Source: Paludibacteraceae bacterium (GTDB taxonomy: Bacteria; Bacteroidota; Bacteroidia; Bacteroidales; Paludibacteraceae). From it: a stretch of 64,000 nucleotides of DNA. Position numbers and translations under genes: made by a program. The notes beneath the pieces were generated by a model, which did no database searches, had not been told where the DNA came from, and was given only the letters and a program-made list of their open reading frames with translations. Where the stretch lies: assembly GCA_016292775.1 (NCBI GenBank), contig JAEDFN010000003.1:13437-77436 (forward strand), given 5' to 3'. This document shows, piece after piece, positions 19,475 to 29,211 of this stretch (the stretch's first letter is position 1; the number at the start of each line of letters is the position of its first letter).

Positions 19475-20890
19475 ATGAAATCATTAAAATTTTTCGCATT
19501 AGTAATGGCATTATTGATTGCCACAATGAGTCCTGTTTCAGCAAAAAAGATAAAAAAAGCTGTAGCGAAACCGGAACAAAAAAATGAGTTGTTAGACAGA
19601 AAGCCAACAAAATTAAAAGAGTCTGTTACAGAAAAGAATATGACAGTAACAGACGAATGTAGAGTAAACTTAAGTTTATTTACACAACATGCCAAAGTAA
19701 AAAACTATGCCGATGCTTTAGATCCATGGAAAACTACTTATAACGAATGCCCTAGTATTAGTAAAAACATCTATATATTAGGAGAGAAAATTTTAGATTG
19801 GCAAATGAGTCAAGCACAAACAGAGGCGGAAAAAGAAGAAATTTTTAATAAAATGATGAAATTATACGATGATCGTATACTATATTTCGGAGATGATGTT
19901 AAGACTCCTGCCGATGACATACTTGGACAAAAAGCTGTATGCTACAGCAAATACAAAAAAGAAGAATACAACGTATACTACCCATGGATAAAACAATCTA
20001 TCAACGGAATGAAGTCTGCTTCTGACATTCAAAATGTACAATTATTCATGGTATGTAGCTATGAAAAATACAAATTAGACACACTTTTTGCATCCGAATA
20101 CATTCAAAATTACACAGTAGCATGTGAAATATTAGATGCCAAGATCAAAGATCCTAACACAAAGAACGCATCATCTTATGAAATTGTAAAACAAAATATC
20201 GACTTAATGTTTGCTTCATCAGGTGTAGCAGATTGCAACAAGATGAATGAAGTATTCCTTCCAAATATCGTAGCCAATAAAGACAATGCAGAATATTTAA
20301 AAAATGCAATGCGACTCTTCAAACGAATGAAATGTGTAGAACAAGAAGCCTACTTCCAAGCAGCAACATATTCTCACAACATACAACCATCTGCAGAGTC
20401 AGCAACAGGTCTCGGTAATATGAGTTATACAAAAAACAACTACGAAAATGCCATCAAATATTACACGGAAGCAATAGCATTAGCAGACAACAACGAAGAT
20501 ATTGCTGACAATTATATGAGATTGGCTCAAGTATACAACAAGTTAAAACAATATTCAAAAGTAAGAGAAAACTGTAAAGCTTCCATAGAAAAAAATCCAA
20601 ATGTAAGTGCACCATATGTAATGTTAGGATTAGCCTATGCACAAGCTTCCGTATCAGACGACCCTACATTAGCTAAAGCAAAATATTGGGCTGCTGTAGA
20701 CCAATTTATAAAAGCAAGAAATATTGAGACTAACGAAGAATCATTAAATCAAATCAATAGTCTTATCCGCTCATACAGCTCTTACTTCCCAACCAAAGAA
20801 GAGACCTTTATGCACCCTGATTTACAAGAAGGTAAATCATATTACGTAGGGGGATGGGTGAATGAAAGTACTACCGTACGATCTAAATAA
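19475..20890 (+). CDS. Tetratricopeptide repeat protein, secreted
   Basis: 471 residues. A signal peptide (1-23, ending VSAKK) is followed by a Lys-rich segment and alpha-helical TPR-like units. Clear repeats lie at about 305-375: YTKNNYENAIKYYTEAIALA, then IADNYMRLAQVYNKLKQY and APYVMLGLAYAQA. No lipobox is present. It is the same gene order as in other Bacteroidales, where the protein is found next to lptC; a scaffold role in the periplasm is inferred from the TPR only. Its stop shares one base with the lptC start (TAATG). Confidence 0.78.
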   Translation: MKSLKFFALVMALLIATMSPVSAKKIKKAVAKPEQKNELLDRKPTKLKESVTEKNMTVTDECRVNLSLFTQHAKVKNYADALDPWKTTYNECPSISKNIYILGEKILDWQMSQAQTEAEKEEIFNKMMKLYDDRILYFGDDVKTPADDILGQKAVCYSKYKKEEYNVYYPWIKQSINGMKSASDIQNVQLFMVCSYEKYKLDTLFASEYIQNYTVACEILDAKIKDPNTKNASSYEIVKQNIDLMFASSGVADCNKMNEVFLPNIVANKDNAEYLKNAMRLFKRMKCVEQEAYFQAATYSHNIQPSAESATGLGNMSYTKNNYENAIKYYTEAIALADNNEDIADNYMRLAQVYNKLKQYSKVRENCKASIEKNPNVSAPYVMLGLAYAQASVSDDPTLAKAKYWAAVDQFIKARNIETNEESLNQINSLIRSYSSYFPTKEETFMHPDLQEGKSYYVGGWVNESTTVRSK

Positions 20891-21459
20891 TGATAAACAA
20901 CCCTATACATAATAAAATAGATGTAGCAATTGTAATAATATCAATTGCTACGTCTATTTTTATTTCTTGTAGCAATAATAATACGAAAACAATCGCTACG
21001 ACAGACAGAAAAAACCTTCCACAAATAACTGCAGATAGTATCACTACAATCATTTCTGATTCCGGAATAATCAGATATAGAATATTTACAAACAAATGGG
21101 ATGTATTCGATAAAAAAGATACACCATATTGGGATTTCCCTATAGGAATTCGATTTGAAAGATTTGCTTCCGACCTATCAATAGATGCTGAAGTGGAATG
21201 CAACAAAGCAATCTATTACAACAAGATAGAATTATGGAAACTCAATAACAACGTTAAAGCGGTGAATTTAAGCGGAGAAGAATTTTATACGAATGAACTG
21301 TATTGGGATCAAAAAAAAGAGAAAGTATACAGCGATTCTGCAATAAAAATAATACAAAAAGATAAAATAATAGAAGGGGTTGGATTTGAATCAAATCAAA
21401 CATTTACAAAATATGTAATACGACGACCTAAAGGAGTCATACCGATAGACAAAGAGTAA
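20890..21459 (+). CDS. lptC: LPS export periplasmic protein LptC
   Basis: 189 residues with an N-terminal hydrophobic anchor ending in FISCSNN, a likely lipobox. The body is the LptC beta-jellyroll: DSGIIRYRIFTNKWDVFDKK, then the typical WDFPIGIRFERF and the conserved DxxxxCNKAIYYNKIELWKLNNN region, ending GVGFESNQTFTKYVIRRPKG. LptC transfers LPS from the LptB2FG transporter to LptA. The OstA-like gene at 4.6 kb is the likely downstream partner. The start is fixed by the one-base overlap with the preceding stop. Confidence 0.85.
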   Translation: MINNPIHNKIDVAIVIISIATSIFISCSNNNTKTIATTDRKNLPQITADSITTIISDSGIIRYRIFTNKWDVFDKKDTPYWDFPIGIRFERFASDLSIDAEVECNKAIYYNKIELWKLNNNVKAVNLSGEEFYTNELYWDQKKEKVYSDSAIKIIQKDKIIEGVGFESNQTFTKYVIRRPKGVIPIDKE

Positions 21460-21460
21460 T

Positions 21461-22711
21461 ATGGAAGCTTATATTATCATAATCACAACATTAATTTTTT
21501 CCGCATTATTTTCCGGAATGGAAATAGCTTTTGTCTCGTCGAATAAATTAAGATTTGAAATAGAGAAAAAGAAACATAAAATATCCTCCGGAATAATAGA
21601 ATATTTCTATAAACATAATGACCACTACATTTCCACTATGTTGGTAGGCAATAATGTAGTATTAGTAATCTATGGTATAGAAATGGCAAAAATCTTGGAA
21701 GGACCATTATCTACATTTATCCATAACTCCTTCTTGATAATGTTAGTACAAACAATACTTTCCACAATTATTGTATTGATAACCGGAGAATTTATTCCAA
21801 AAACATTATTTAAAGCCAATCCAAACTTTTGGCTCAACATTTTAGCACCATTTATTTTTCTCATTTACATAATATTGTATCCAATAACAATATTTGCCAC
21901 CTTCTTATCAAAAAATATTTTACGTCTCTTCAAGTTATACAATCCAAATAAAAATAATGAGGAATTAAACAAAGTAGACTTGGATAATTTAATCAGCGAA
22001 ACAATAGAAGAGACGAGTAATATAGATAACATCGAAAATGATGTATTGATATTTCAAAATGCATTAGACTTTTCGGATGTTAAACTAAGAGATTGTGCAA
22101 TACCTCGAACAGAGATTATAGCGTTACCATATGAAGGAACGACACTCGAGGACTTGCAAAATACTTTTATGGAAACAGGATATTCCAAAATACTCATTTA
22201 CAAAGGTAATATTGACAATATAGTAGGATATTTTCATTCAAACGACCTTTTTAAAAAGCCCCAAAATTGGCATGATTATGTAAGAACGATATCAATAGTA
22301 CCGGAAACAATGGCTGCAAATAAACTAATGGACACCTTTATGCAAGATAAAAAAAGCATAGCGGTAGTAGTAGATGAATTTGGCGGCACGGCAGGAATCG
22401 TCACATTGGAAGATATAATGGAAGAGATTTTCGGAGAAATAGAAGACGAACACGATAGTAAAGCATATATATCAAAACAATTAAACGACAAAGAATTCAT
22501 TTTTTCTTGTCGATTGGAAATTGACACAATAAACCAAAAATATAATTTAGACATACCCGAGAGTGATAACTATGTAACAATAGCGGGCTTTATTCTACAC
22601 AATTATCAGAACTTTCCAAAACTAAATGAGACAATAAAAATAGGAAAATATACCTTTAAAGTACTTCAAGCCCACAATAACAGAATAGACGTTGTGAAGT
22701 TAACTATATGA
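21461..22711 (+). CDS. CNNM/CorC-type membrane protein with CBS pair
   Basis: 416 residues. The N-terminal DUF21 domain has about four membrane segments (1-25, 55-80, 90-118, 125-150). A CBS pair (about 205-320; GTTLEDLQ, DNIVGYFHSNDL, SIAVVVDEFGGTAGIVTLED) and a CorC/HlyC C-terminal domain (340-415) follow. Such proteins (older name hemolysin family) are linked to Mg/Co efflux or divalent cation homeostasis. It starts 1 base after lptC ends. Function beyond cation transport is not shown by the sequence. Confidence 0.87.
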   Translation: MEAYIIIITTLIFSALFSGMEIAFVSSNKLRFEIEKKKHKISSGIIEYFYKHNDHYISTMLVGNNVVLVIYGIEMAKILEGPLSTFIHNSFLIMLVQTILSTIIVLITGEFIPKTLFKANPNFWLNILAPFIFLIYIILYPITIFATFLSKNILRLFKLYNPNKNNEELNKVDLDNLISETIEETSNIDNIENDVLIFQNALDFSDVKLRDCAIPRTEIIALPYEGTTLEDLQNTFMETGYSKILIYKGNIDNIVGYFHSNDLFKKPQNWHDYVRTISIVPETMAANKLMDTFMQDKKSIAVVVDEFGGTAGIVTLEDIMEEIFGEIEDEHDSKAYISKQLNDKEFIFSCRLEIDTINQKYNLDIPESDNYVTIAGFILHNYQNFPKLNETIKIGKYTFKVLQAHNNRIDVVKLTI

Positions 22712-22790
22712 AAAACAACGAATAAATACCCCTCATCAAGCATCGATGAAATTGTGGAACAAAAAATGCAGTTAAATAAATTTTTTTTTG

Positions 22791-22798
22791 TAACTTCG
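22791..22798 (+). promoter_or_regulatory. Weak -7 promoter box for the PpiD-like gene
   Basis: TAACTTCG differs from TAnnTTTG at one position and lies 51 bases before the ATG at 22850. The gap 22712-22849 otherwise holds only AT-rich sequence, without a hairpin that I trust as terminator. Confidence 0.35.
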
Positions 22799-22849
22799 CA
22801 GTCTGATATAGAAAAAAGTAAATAATAAAAACGATAACATAAAATAAAA

Positions 22850-24961
22850 ATGGCAACATTAGAGAAAATCAGAAGTAAAGGTGTTCTACTCTTAATTGTA
22901 GTAGGTGCTGCTTTATTAATTTTTATCATTGGAGATTTTGTAAATTCAGGGTCTACTTATTTTAATCAGATGAAAGCCAATGTAGCTAAAGTAAACGGAG
23001 ACAAGATTAAAATTACGGATTACGACCCTAAAATTAATGAACTTTCTGAAGTAATCAAATTGGAATATGGCACCAATATAAACGAAGACATTTCAGAGCA
23101 AATCCGTGAAATGGTATGGAATAATACCATCAACGAAAAAGTTCTTTCAGATGAATGCGAAAATATTGGTATGACTATTACAAAAGATGAATTGGAAGAT
23201 ATGATCATAGGTACTCACATCTCCCCTATCTTGTCAAGCAGTCGTATGTTCATGAATGCTCAAGGACAATTCGACCCGAATAACGTAAAATATTTCTTGG
23301 CACAAATAGATGATGAGGCATTAACTCAACAAATGTCTTATGATGATATCAATCGTTTCCGCACATACTGGAGATACACGGAGAACAGTATAAAAACCAA
23401 TCGTCTACAAGAAAAATATAATGGTTTAATCCAAGAGTTATTTGTTACCAACAAATTGGAAGCGGAATATGCTTTCGAAGCCAATAAAACTCAATCTACA
23501 GTAGTATATGCCAAAAAAGATTACTTTGCAATAGCAGACTCAACAATTGAGGTATCAGACAAAGAAATTTTAGCATTATACAACAAAAAGAAAGAGCATT
23601 ATAAACAAAACCAAGCGGCAGAAGTAGCATATATCGCTGTAGAGATTGCTCCATCTACTGAAGATTATCAAAAAGCAGAAGCCGAAATCAACAGAATAAA
23701 AGAAGAATTTGCTACAACAGAAGAGATTGCAGCTGTAACGAATGAAAATTCAGACGTACAATATAGAAACGAATATCTAACTAAAGATCAAATTGATAAA
23801 GACTTTATTGAATTTTCATTTACATCCGGAAAAGATAGTGTATATGGTCCAATTTTCAATAAAGAAGAGCAAAGCTTTAAAATGGCTCGTATTGTAGAAA
23901 ATGCTACATTACGTCCTGATTCTGTAAAACTCAGTCACATCTATTTACATAGAGAGAGTGCTGAGGCAACATTAGCTTTAGCTGATAGCATAGAGAATGC
24001 ATTAAAACAAGGTGCCGACTTTGCCGAATTAGCAAAAACTCATTCTATGAACACACAAACTGCAGCAAATGGTGGTGAAATCGGTTGGATTAGCGAATTA
24101 GGTGTTGACAAAGAAATATGTGATAATGCATTTACATTACCTGTAGGTAAAACATTCAGAATTAATAACGGCAATGACATCAACCTCTTTATCATCAACG
24201 ACGTAAAAGAGAAAGTTGAGAAAGTAAAACTCGCTGTTATTGTTCAAAAATTAGATGCTTCTTCTGAAACACAACGTGATTTGTACAATAAATTAAAAGA
24301 ATACGTAGTTGCTAATAATATTACTGAAAAATTCCAAGCAAATGCAAAAGAAAACAATTACGAAGTAATTACTGCAATGAACGTAGGCATAAATTCAAGC
24401 ATGATTAACAATATTGTACATGCAAGAGAAGCGGTACGTTGGATTTATAAAAACAAACCGGGAAAAGTAAGTGATGTTTTCGAAGTAGATAACTACATAA
24501 TGGCAGTAGCTATAATAAATATTTTTGAAGAAGGCTACCAAGAACTTGACAATGTAAAAGATATCTTGATGGCAGAAATCAGAAAAGATAAAAAAGCAGA
24601 GATTCTTATTAAAGAAGCTGAAGGAAAAAATATAGCTCAATTAATAGGAGAAAATTATACTACCGACACTATAAATAACGTAAATTTTGCATCTAATTAT
24701 TCAGGGTCTTTAGGAAACGAACCTTGTGTTTTTGCTCGCGTACAAGATATGGAATTAAATAAAGAATCTGAAGCTCTAAAAGGAAATGCCGGTGTAATTG
24801 TATTCAAAGTAATTGACAGAACAAGCAATGAAAAAGAATATAATGAAAAAGAAGAAATGGTAATGCTTAACGCAAGAGAGAGATATATGATTCCAAGACT
24901 TTCTATAGAAACGCTTAAAAAAGCAGCTAATATTAAAGACTATAGATATAAATATTATTAA
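22850..24961 (+). CDS. PpiD-like membrane-anchored peptidylprolyl isomerase
   Basis: 703 residues. A single N-terminal membrane anchor (about 13-32: LLLIVVGAALLIFIIGDF) is followed by a SurA N-terminal-like region (40-200) and one parvulin domain at about 356-450 (VKLSHIYLHRE, NGGEIGWISELG). This matches PpiD, which helps newly translocated proteins fold at the inner membrane. A second SurA-like helical part follows and the C terminus is Lys/Glu rich. It is 138 bases after the CNNM gene, has its own weak promoter and is followed by a strong terminator, so it is probably a single-gene unit. It is the fourth foldase-type gene in 25 kb. Confidence 0.88.
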   Translation: MATLEKIRSKGVLLLIVVGAALLIFIIGDFVNSGSTYFNQMKANVAKVNGDKIKITDYDPKINELSEVIKLEYGTNINEDISEQIREMVWNNTINEKVLSDECENIGMTITKDELEDMIIGTHISPILSSSRMFMNAQGQFDPNNVKYFLAQIDDEALTQQMSYDDINRFRTYWRYTENSIKTNRLQEKYNGLIQELFVTNKLEAEYAFEANKTQSTVVYAKKDYFAIADSTIEVSDKEILALYNKKKEHYKQNQAAEVAYIAVEIAPSTEDYQKAEAEINRIKEEFATTEEIAAVTNENSDVQYRNEYLTKDQIDKDFIEFSFTSGKDSVYGPIFNKEEQSFKMARIVENATLRPDSVKLSHIYLHRESAEATLALADSIENALKQGADFAELAKTHSMNTQTAANGGEIGWISELGVDKEICDNAFTLPVGKTFRINNGNDINLFIINDVKEKVEKVKLAVIVQKLDASSETQRDLYNKLKEYVVANNITEKFQANAKENNYEVITAMNVGINSSMINNIVHAREAVRWIYKNKPGKVSDVFEVDNYIMAVAIINIFEEGYQELDNVKDILMAEIRKDKKAEILIKEAEGKNIAQLIGENYTTDTINNVNFASNYSGSLGNEPCVFARVQDMELNKESEALKGNAGVIVFKVIDRTSNEKEYNEKEEMVMLNARERYMIPRLSIETLKKAANIKDYRYKYY

Positions 24962-24993
24962 TCGAAAGAATTAAGAAAAATAATATAACAATC

Positions 24994-25036
24994 AACGGCA
25001 CATACCAAGTAACAACTTGATATGTGCCGTTTTTTA
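24994..25036 (+). terminator. Intrinsic terminator after the PpiD-like gene
   Basis: Left arm AACGGCACATA (24994-25004) pairs with TATGTGCCGTT (25021-25031). Inside, CAAGT and ACTTG pair around an AACA loop, followed by a T run at 25030-25035. It is 33 bases downstream of the stop. Confidence 0.9.
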
Positions 25037-25093
25037 CACATAAAGGACAATGAAAAAAATAAAAAATAAGACGAATATCTAAAGAAAAATTTG

Positions 25094-25101
25094 TAAATTT
25101 G
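25094..25101 (+). promoter_or_regulatory. Putative -7 promoter box for the antiporter-ispG unit
   Basis: TAAATTTG lies 21 bases before the ATG at 25122 and matches TAnnTTTG. The expected start site would fall near 25107, giving a leader of about 15 bases. Confidence 0.65.
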
Positions 25102-25121
25102 CAATATAATAAAAATATTCT

Positions 25122-27164
25122 ATGAATCAACCCTTTATATCCTTACCTACATTACCATTAACAGACCCTATTGAAATATTTCTAATAGTGTTATTGATAA
25201 TATTATGTGCACCAATACTAAACAAAATAAAGATACCGCACATAATAGGGTTGATATTGGCCGGAATGATACTTGGCCCACACGGGTTGAATATACTCGA
25301 CTATGACAAGAGTTTTGAATTATTTGGGAAAGTAGGCATCTTATATATCATGTTTCAAGCAGGACTTGAGATAGACCTTGTCACCTTTAAACAAAACAAA
25401 ACTTCAGGCATAATATTCGGTATTTTTACATTCATCATACCGATGATAATAGGGTCGGTATGTAATAAATATTTACTGAATGTAAGTTGGACAGAAGCGA
25501 TACTAATAGCAAGTATGTATGCCAGTCATACACTTATCGCCTACCCTATCGTGAGCAGAATGGGCATAGTCAAAAACAAGAGTATCAGCATCACAATAGC
25601 CGGAACGATTATTACTGTAACGGCATCATTAATAGTATTAGCAGTAGTCATTGCCACAACAAAAGGCACTATGAGCGTTGGATATTGGATAAAATTTATT
25701 TTATCCACAATAACATTCAGCATCATAGTATTTTTAATACTACCGAAAATATCAAAATTTTTCCTTCAAAAATTAAGTACCGGAACGTCACAATACATCT
25801 TTGTATTAACGATAATTTTCATTGCATCCCTTTTTGCACAATGGGCGGGATTGGAAGGAATTTTAGGAGCATTCTTTGCAGGACTAATATTAAATAGGTT
25901 AATACCGAATATCTCGCCATTAATGAATAGAATAGAATTTGTAGGAAATGCTATCTTCATTCCTTTCTTTTTGATAGGGATAGGAATGATAATAAATTTA
26001 CGAGCATTTGTTACGGATTTACACTCAATATGGGTTGCGATAATAATGACCATAATAGCTATCGTTACAAAATGGATACCTGCCAAAATGACGCAAATTA
26101 CATCACATTTAAGTAAGGACGAAGGTAATTTAATTTTTGGACTAAGTGCAGCCCAAGCGGCAGCAACATTAGCAGCTGCAATGATAGGATATCAAATAGG
26201 ATTAATAAACAGCGCTGTATTAAACGGTACTGTAGTAATGATTTTACTTACATGTACAATAAGCTCGGTAGTAACAGAGCATGCTTCAAGAAAAATAGCT
26301 ATATCAGAAGCAAAAAGAGATATTAATAGGCAAAAAGTAGGTATTCCAAAAGTGCTTATACCAATAAGTAATCCTCAAACAATGCCTTTATTAATAGATA
26401 TCAGCAACTTAATAAAGCCTAAAGAAGAGAGAAATTCGCTTTTTGCATTGCAAATACATCAAAACAATTACACTGAAACATCAGCAAAACTGATGGATAA
26501 AGCGATGAAAATCGCATCAGCAACAGAAAATGTATTAGAGCCAATTGTTAAATCAGACTTCAATGTAGCCAATTGTATTGTAGAGACAGCAAATGAAAAA
26601 GGAATCTCAGATATAGTAATAGGTATACATCAAAAAGCCAATATTGTAGACACATTCCTAGGGTCTACAACAACATCACTGATAAACTCTACATTTAATC
26701 AAAACCTCATAATATCAAGTACAAAAAAGCCGCTAAACAGTTTACATAGAGTTGTAGTAGCAGTACCAAACAATGCAGAGAATGAAGCCGGTTTCACCTT
26801 ATGGTTTGATCGCATTTACAATATATGTGTACAACTAAGTATAAAAGCATTATTTTTTACAAACGAATTAACAAAAAAGACAATAGAACAATTGTGTGAT
26901 AATTATGAATTTACTAATGTAGAATTTAGGGAATTATCAGCGTGGGAAGACTTTTTGATAATAACAAAAGAGATAAATAAGCACGACGCGTTGGCAGTCA
27001 TAACAGCCAGGAAATCAACTATATCATACAACTCCCTATTCGACAAAATACCACACTATTTAAATAAATATTTTTCTGAAACAAATTTCCTAATCATATA
27101 TCCAAAACAAGATATAAAAGAGGACATAAATACAGAGGCATATAATCCATTGAAAATATCATAA
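25122..27164 (+). CDS. Monovalent cation/proton antiporter (CPA2) with C-terminal Usp-like domain
   Basis: 680 residues. About twelve membrane segments fill residues 15-390, with typical CPA2 features IPHIIGLILAGMILGPHGLN, AGLEIDL and GAFFAGLILNRLIP. The part after about 400 is soluble and contains a Usp-like alpha/beta region (VLIPISNPQTMPLLIDISNL, then VIGIHQKANIVDTFLGSTTTS). Such proteins exchange Na or K for protons; soluble Usp domains are thought to regulate them. No Glu/Asp pair can be assigned securely. It ends 2 bases before ispG, an unrelated gene, so co-transcription is likely but not co-function. Confidence 0.85.
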   Translation: MNQPFISLPTLPLTDPIEIFLIVLLIILCAPILNKIKIPHIIGLILAGMILGPHGLNILDYDKSFELFGKVGILYIMFQAGLEIDLVTFKQNKTSGIIFGIFTFIIPMIIGSVCNKYLLNVSWTEAILIASMYASHTLIAYPIVSRMGIVKNKSISITIAGTIITVTASLIVLAVVIATTKGTMSVGYWIKFILSTITFSIIVFLILPKISKFFLQKLSTGTSQYIFVLTIIFIASLFAQWAGLEGILGAFFAGLILNRLIPNISPLMNRIEFVGNAIFIPFFLIGIGMIINLRAFVTDLHSIWVAIIMTIIAIVTKWIPAKMTQITSHLSKDEGNLIFGLSAAQAAATLAAAMIGYQIGLINSAVLNGTVVMILLTCTISSVVTEHASRKIAISEAKRDINRQKVGIPKVLIPISNPQTMPLLIDISNLIKPKEERNSLFALQIHQNNYTETSAKLMDKAMKIASATENVLEPIVKSDFNVANCIVETANEKGISDIVIGIHQKANIVDTFLGSTTTSLINSTFNQNLIISSTKKPLNSLHRVVVAVPNNAENEAGFTLWFDRIYNICVQLSIKALFFTNELTKKTIEQLCDNYEFTNVEFRELSAWEDFLIITKEINKHDALAVITARKSTISYNSLFDKIPHYLNKYFSETNFLIIYPKQDIKEDINTEAYNPLKIS

Positions 27165-27166
27165 AT

Positions 27167-28825
27167 ATGAATAGCATTCGAAGAGAAACAAAAAGCATAA
27201 CGGTAGGATCGATAAGAATAGGCAGCGAATATCCTATCCGAGTACAAACAATGGCCAATACTGATACAAATGACATAGAAGCATCTGTATCACAAGCAAA
27301 AAGTTGTATAGAAGCAGGAGCAGAGCTACTGAGATATACTACCCAAGGAACAAAAGAAGCAGAAAATTTAGGTATTATTCATAACAAATTACAATCGGAA
27401 GGTTACACCACCCCATTGGTGGCAGATATTCATTTTAACCCACATGTAGCTGAAACAGCAGCAAAACTTGTAGAAAAAATCAGAATTAATCCCGGTAATT
27501 TTGTTAGTAGTAAAGAGGGAGAATATTCTGAAAAGGAATGGGCGGAAGAGATAAATAAGATTAGAGAAAAATTATTTCCATTATTAGATATTTGTAAACA
27601 ACACAACACTTGTGTTAGAATCGGAGTTAATCATGGTTCTCTATCAAAAAGAATTGTAAGTAAATACGGCAATACACCATTGGGACTTGCAAAATCATGT
27701 ATGGAATTCATAGACTTATGCGAAGAAGCAGAATTCTATAACCTTATTTTATCAATAAAAGCATCAAATACAAGAGTAATGGTATATGCAGTACGTATGC
27801 TTGTAGAAATGATGGAAAAATCCGGCAAGAACTACCCGCTCCATTTAGGAGTAACAGAAGCGGGAAGCGATACGGAAGGTCGCATAAAATCGGCATCAGG
27901 AATCGGAACATTACTAAGTGAAGGCATTGGAGATACTATTAGAGTGTCATTATCAGAAGCCCCGGAAGCGGAAATCCCTGTGGCAAAAAATATTGTAGAA
28001 TATATTAACACATACAATTATTCTACAACAATACAACCTAAGCAACTGTCGAGAAGAACATCATATAACAAAAGAAAAAGTAATGAAATACACAATATCG
28101 GAGGAGAAAATGTTCCTATCGTAGTTACAAATAAAGCTAACAACACCGAGATACATGAAGATTATACTATAGATAATATACCGAATAAAGTATTACTTGA
28201 AGTAGAAAAAATCGACACATCAACATTAGAACTATTAAAAACAGATCCGGAACAAATAATATTCCTCACTACAAAGGAACACAATTTCATTGGTACAATA
28301 AGGTTAGGTATTGAAATACTATCGAAAAATAATATTTACAACCCAATCATAGTAACAAAAAGATATAATGAAAACAATCTAAGTCTACTACAAATAAAAA
28401 GTGCAATAGATTTTGGAGGCTTACTAATTGACGGGCTTATTGATGGTATTTATATAAATAATGAAAACAGAGCAATATCAGAAGAAGAGGTATGTGAAAC
28501 GAGTTTCCAAATATTACAATCTACAAGAGCCAGATTCAGTACAACTGAATATATCTCTTGTCCGAGTTGTGGTCGCACAAAATTCGACTTACCGGAAAGG
28601 GTAAAAGAGGTAAAAAAAGCCACCAAACATTTAAAAGGATTAAAAATAGCCGTAATGGGATGCATAGTAAACGGACCGGGAGAGATGGCGGATGCTGATT
28701 ACGGTTATATAGGAGCCGGATTTGGGAAAGTATCACTCTATAAAGGAAAAGAATGTATTGTAAAAAACATACCGGAAGGAGAAGCTATAAAAAAACTATT
28801 AGAGATAATAAACAACAATATCTAA
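27167..28825 (+). CDS. ispG: 4-hydroxy-3-methylbut-2-enyl diphosphate synthase (long form)
   Basis: 552 residues, the Bacteroidetes/plant-type long form; the short form is near 370. IspG is the penultimate enzyme of the MEP isoprenoid pathway and holds a 4Fe-4S cluster. N-terminal TIM-barrel stretches are typical: RVQTMANTDTND, LVADIHFNPHVA and VEKIRINPGNF. The middle insertion (about 290-450) separates the barrel from the cluster domain, where the Cys ligands CPSCGRTKFDL and GCIVNGPGEMADADYG are found. It follows the antiporter by 2 bases. The stop is followed by the ABC remnant. Confidence 0.94.
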   Translation: MNSIRRETKSITVGSIRIGSEYPIRVQTMANTDTNDIEASVSQAKSCIEAGAELLRYTTQGTKEAENLGIIHNKLQSEGYTTPLVADIHFNPHVAETAAKLVEKIRINPGNFVSSKEGEYSEKEWAEEINKIREKLFPLLDICKQHNTCVRIGVNHGSLSKRIVSKYGNTPLGLAKSCMEFIDLCEEAEFYNLILSIKASNTRVMVYAVRMLVEMMEKSGKNYPLHLGVTEAGSDTEGRIKSASGIGTLLSEGIGDTIRVSLSEAPEAEIPVAKNIVEYINTYNYSTTIQPKQLSRRTSYNKRKSNEIHNIGGENVPIVVTNKANNTEIHEDYTIDNIPNKVLLEVEKIDTSTLELLKTDPEQIIFLTTKEHNFIGTIRLGIEILSKNNIYNPIIVTKRYNENNLSLLQIKSAIDFGGLLIDGLIDGIYINNENRAISEEEVCETSFQILQSTRARFSTTEYISCPSCGRTKFDLPERVKEVKKATKHLKGLKIAVMGCIVNGPGEMADADYGYIGAGFGKVSLYKGKECIVKNIPEGEAIKKLLEIINNNI

Positions 28826-28835
28826 ATCAAAACAC

Positions 28836-29114
28836 ATGAACGCTATTTTCACAAAAAAACCTCACTAAATCTTATGGTAAATCAAGAGGAAATATATAGG
28901 AATAAGTATTGTACTCTACTTTGTGAATATAATAGCCAACATAAGTGACAAAGCCGAAATATTAAAATACATAACTCCATTTGGATATTCCGAAGCCTCG
29001 GAAATAATTTCCAATGGTACGATAAATGGCGACATGCTAATATTATGGCTACTATATAGCATAATATTCATCATAATATCATTTGTCAAATACGGCAAAA
29101 AGGATTTACAATAA
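28836..29114 (+). pseudogene. Deletion-fused remnant of an ABC transporter (ATPase start plus ABC-2 permease end)
   Basis: The ATG at 28836 opens MNAIFTK, then a frameshift in a run of seven A restores NLTKSYGKSRGN, the usual start of an ABC ATPase just before its Walker A. This frame stops at 28898. Another frame from about 28881 reads GISIVLYFVNIIAN and then ITPFGYSEASEIISNG and [20 protein letters not shown] up to the stop at 29114, the typical C terminus of an ABC-2 permease. Walker A, the rest of the ATPase and most of the permease are missing. This is best explained as an internal deletion of an ATPase-permease gene pair plus a frameshift. A coding start at GTG 28923 exists but has no role that I can support. 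Confidence 0.8.
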
Positions 29115-29173
29115 AAAGAACTCATTAAAAAAAGAAAGGGAGCAAAGATATTACAAAATAATAAAAAAAGTAG

Positions 29174-29181
29174 TAACTTTG
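29174..29181 (+). promoter_or_regulatory. Putative -7 promoter box for trmD operon
   Basis: TAACTTTG lies 31 bases before the trmD ATG at 29212 and matches TAnnTTTG. It supports the chosen trmD start, because an upstream in-frame start at 29083 would place the promoter inside the gene. Confidence 0.6.
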
Positions 29182-29211
29182 CACCTTAAAATAAAGAGCA
29201 AGAAACGCTAT

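Noticed and set aside
25487..25897. 136-residue open frame within the antiporter gene
   Set aside because: Same-strand shifted frame inside a membrane domain with conserved motifs; composition rich in His, Tyr and Asn is typical of a shadow frame.
28923..29114. Free-standing 63-residue membrane protein gene starting at GTG
   Set aside because: Its sequence continues upstream without an initiator and matches only the C terminus of an ABC-2 permease, so it is part of the pseudogene.
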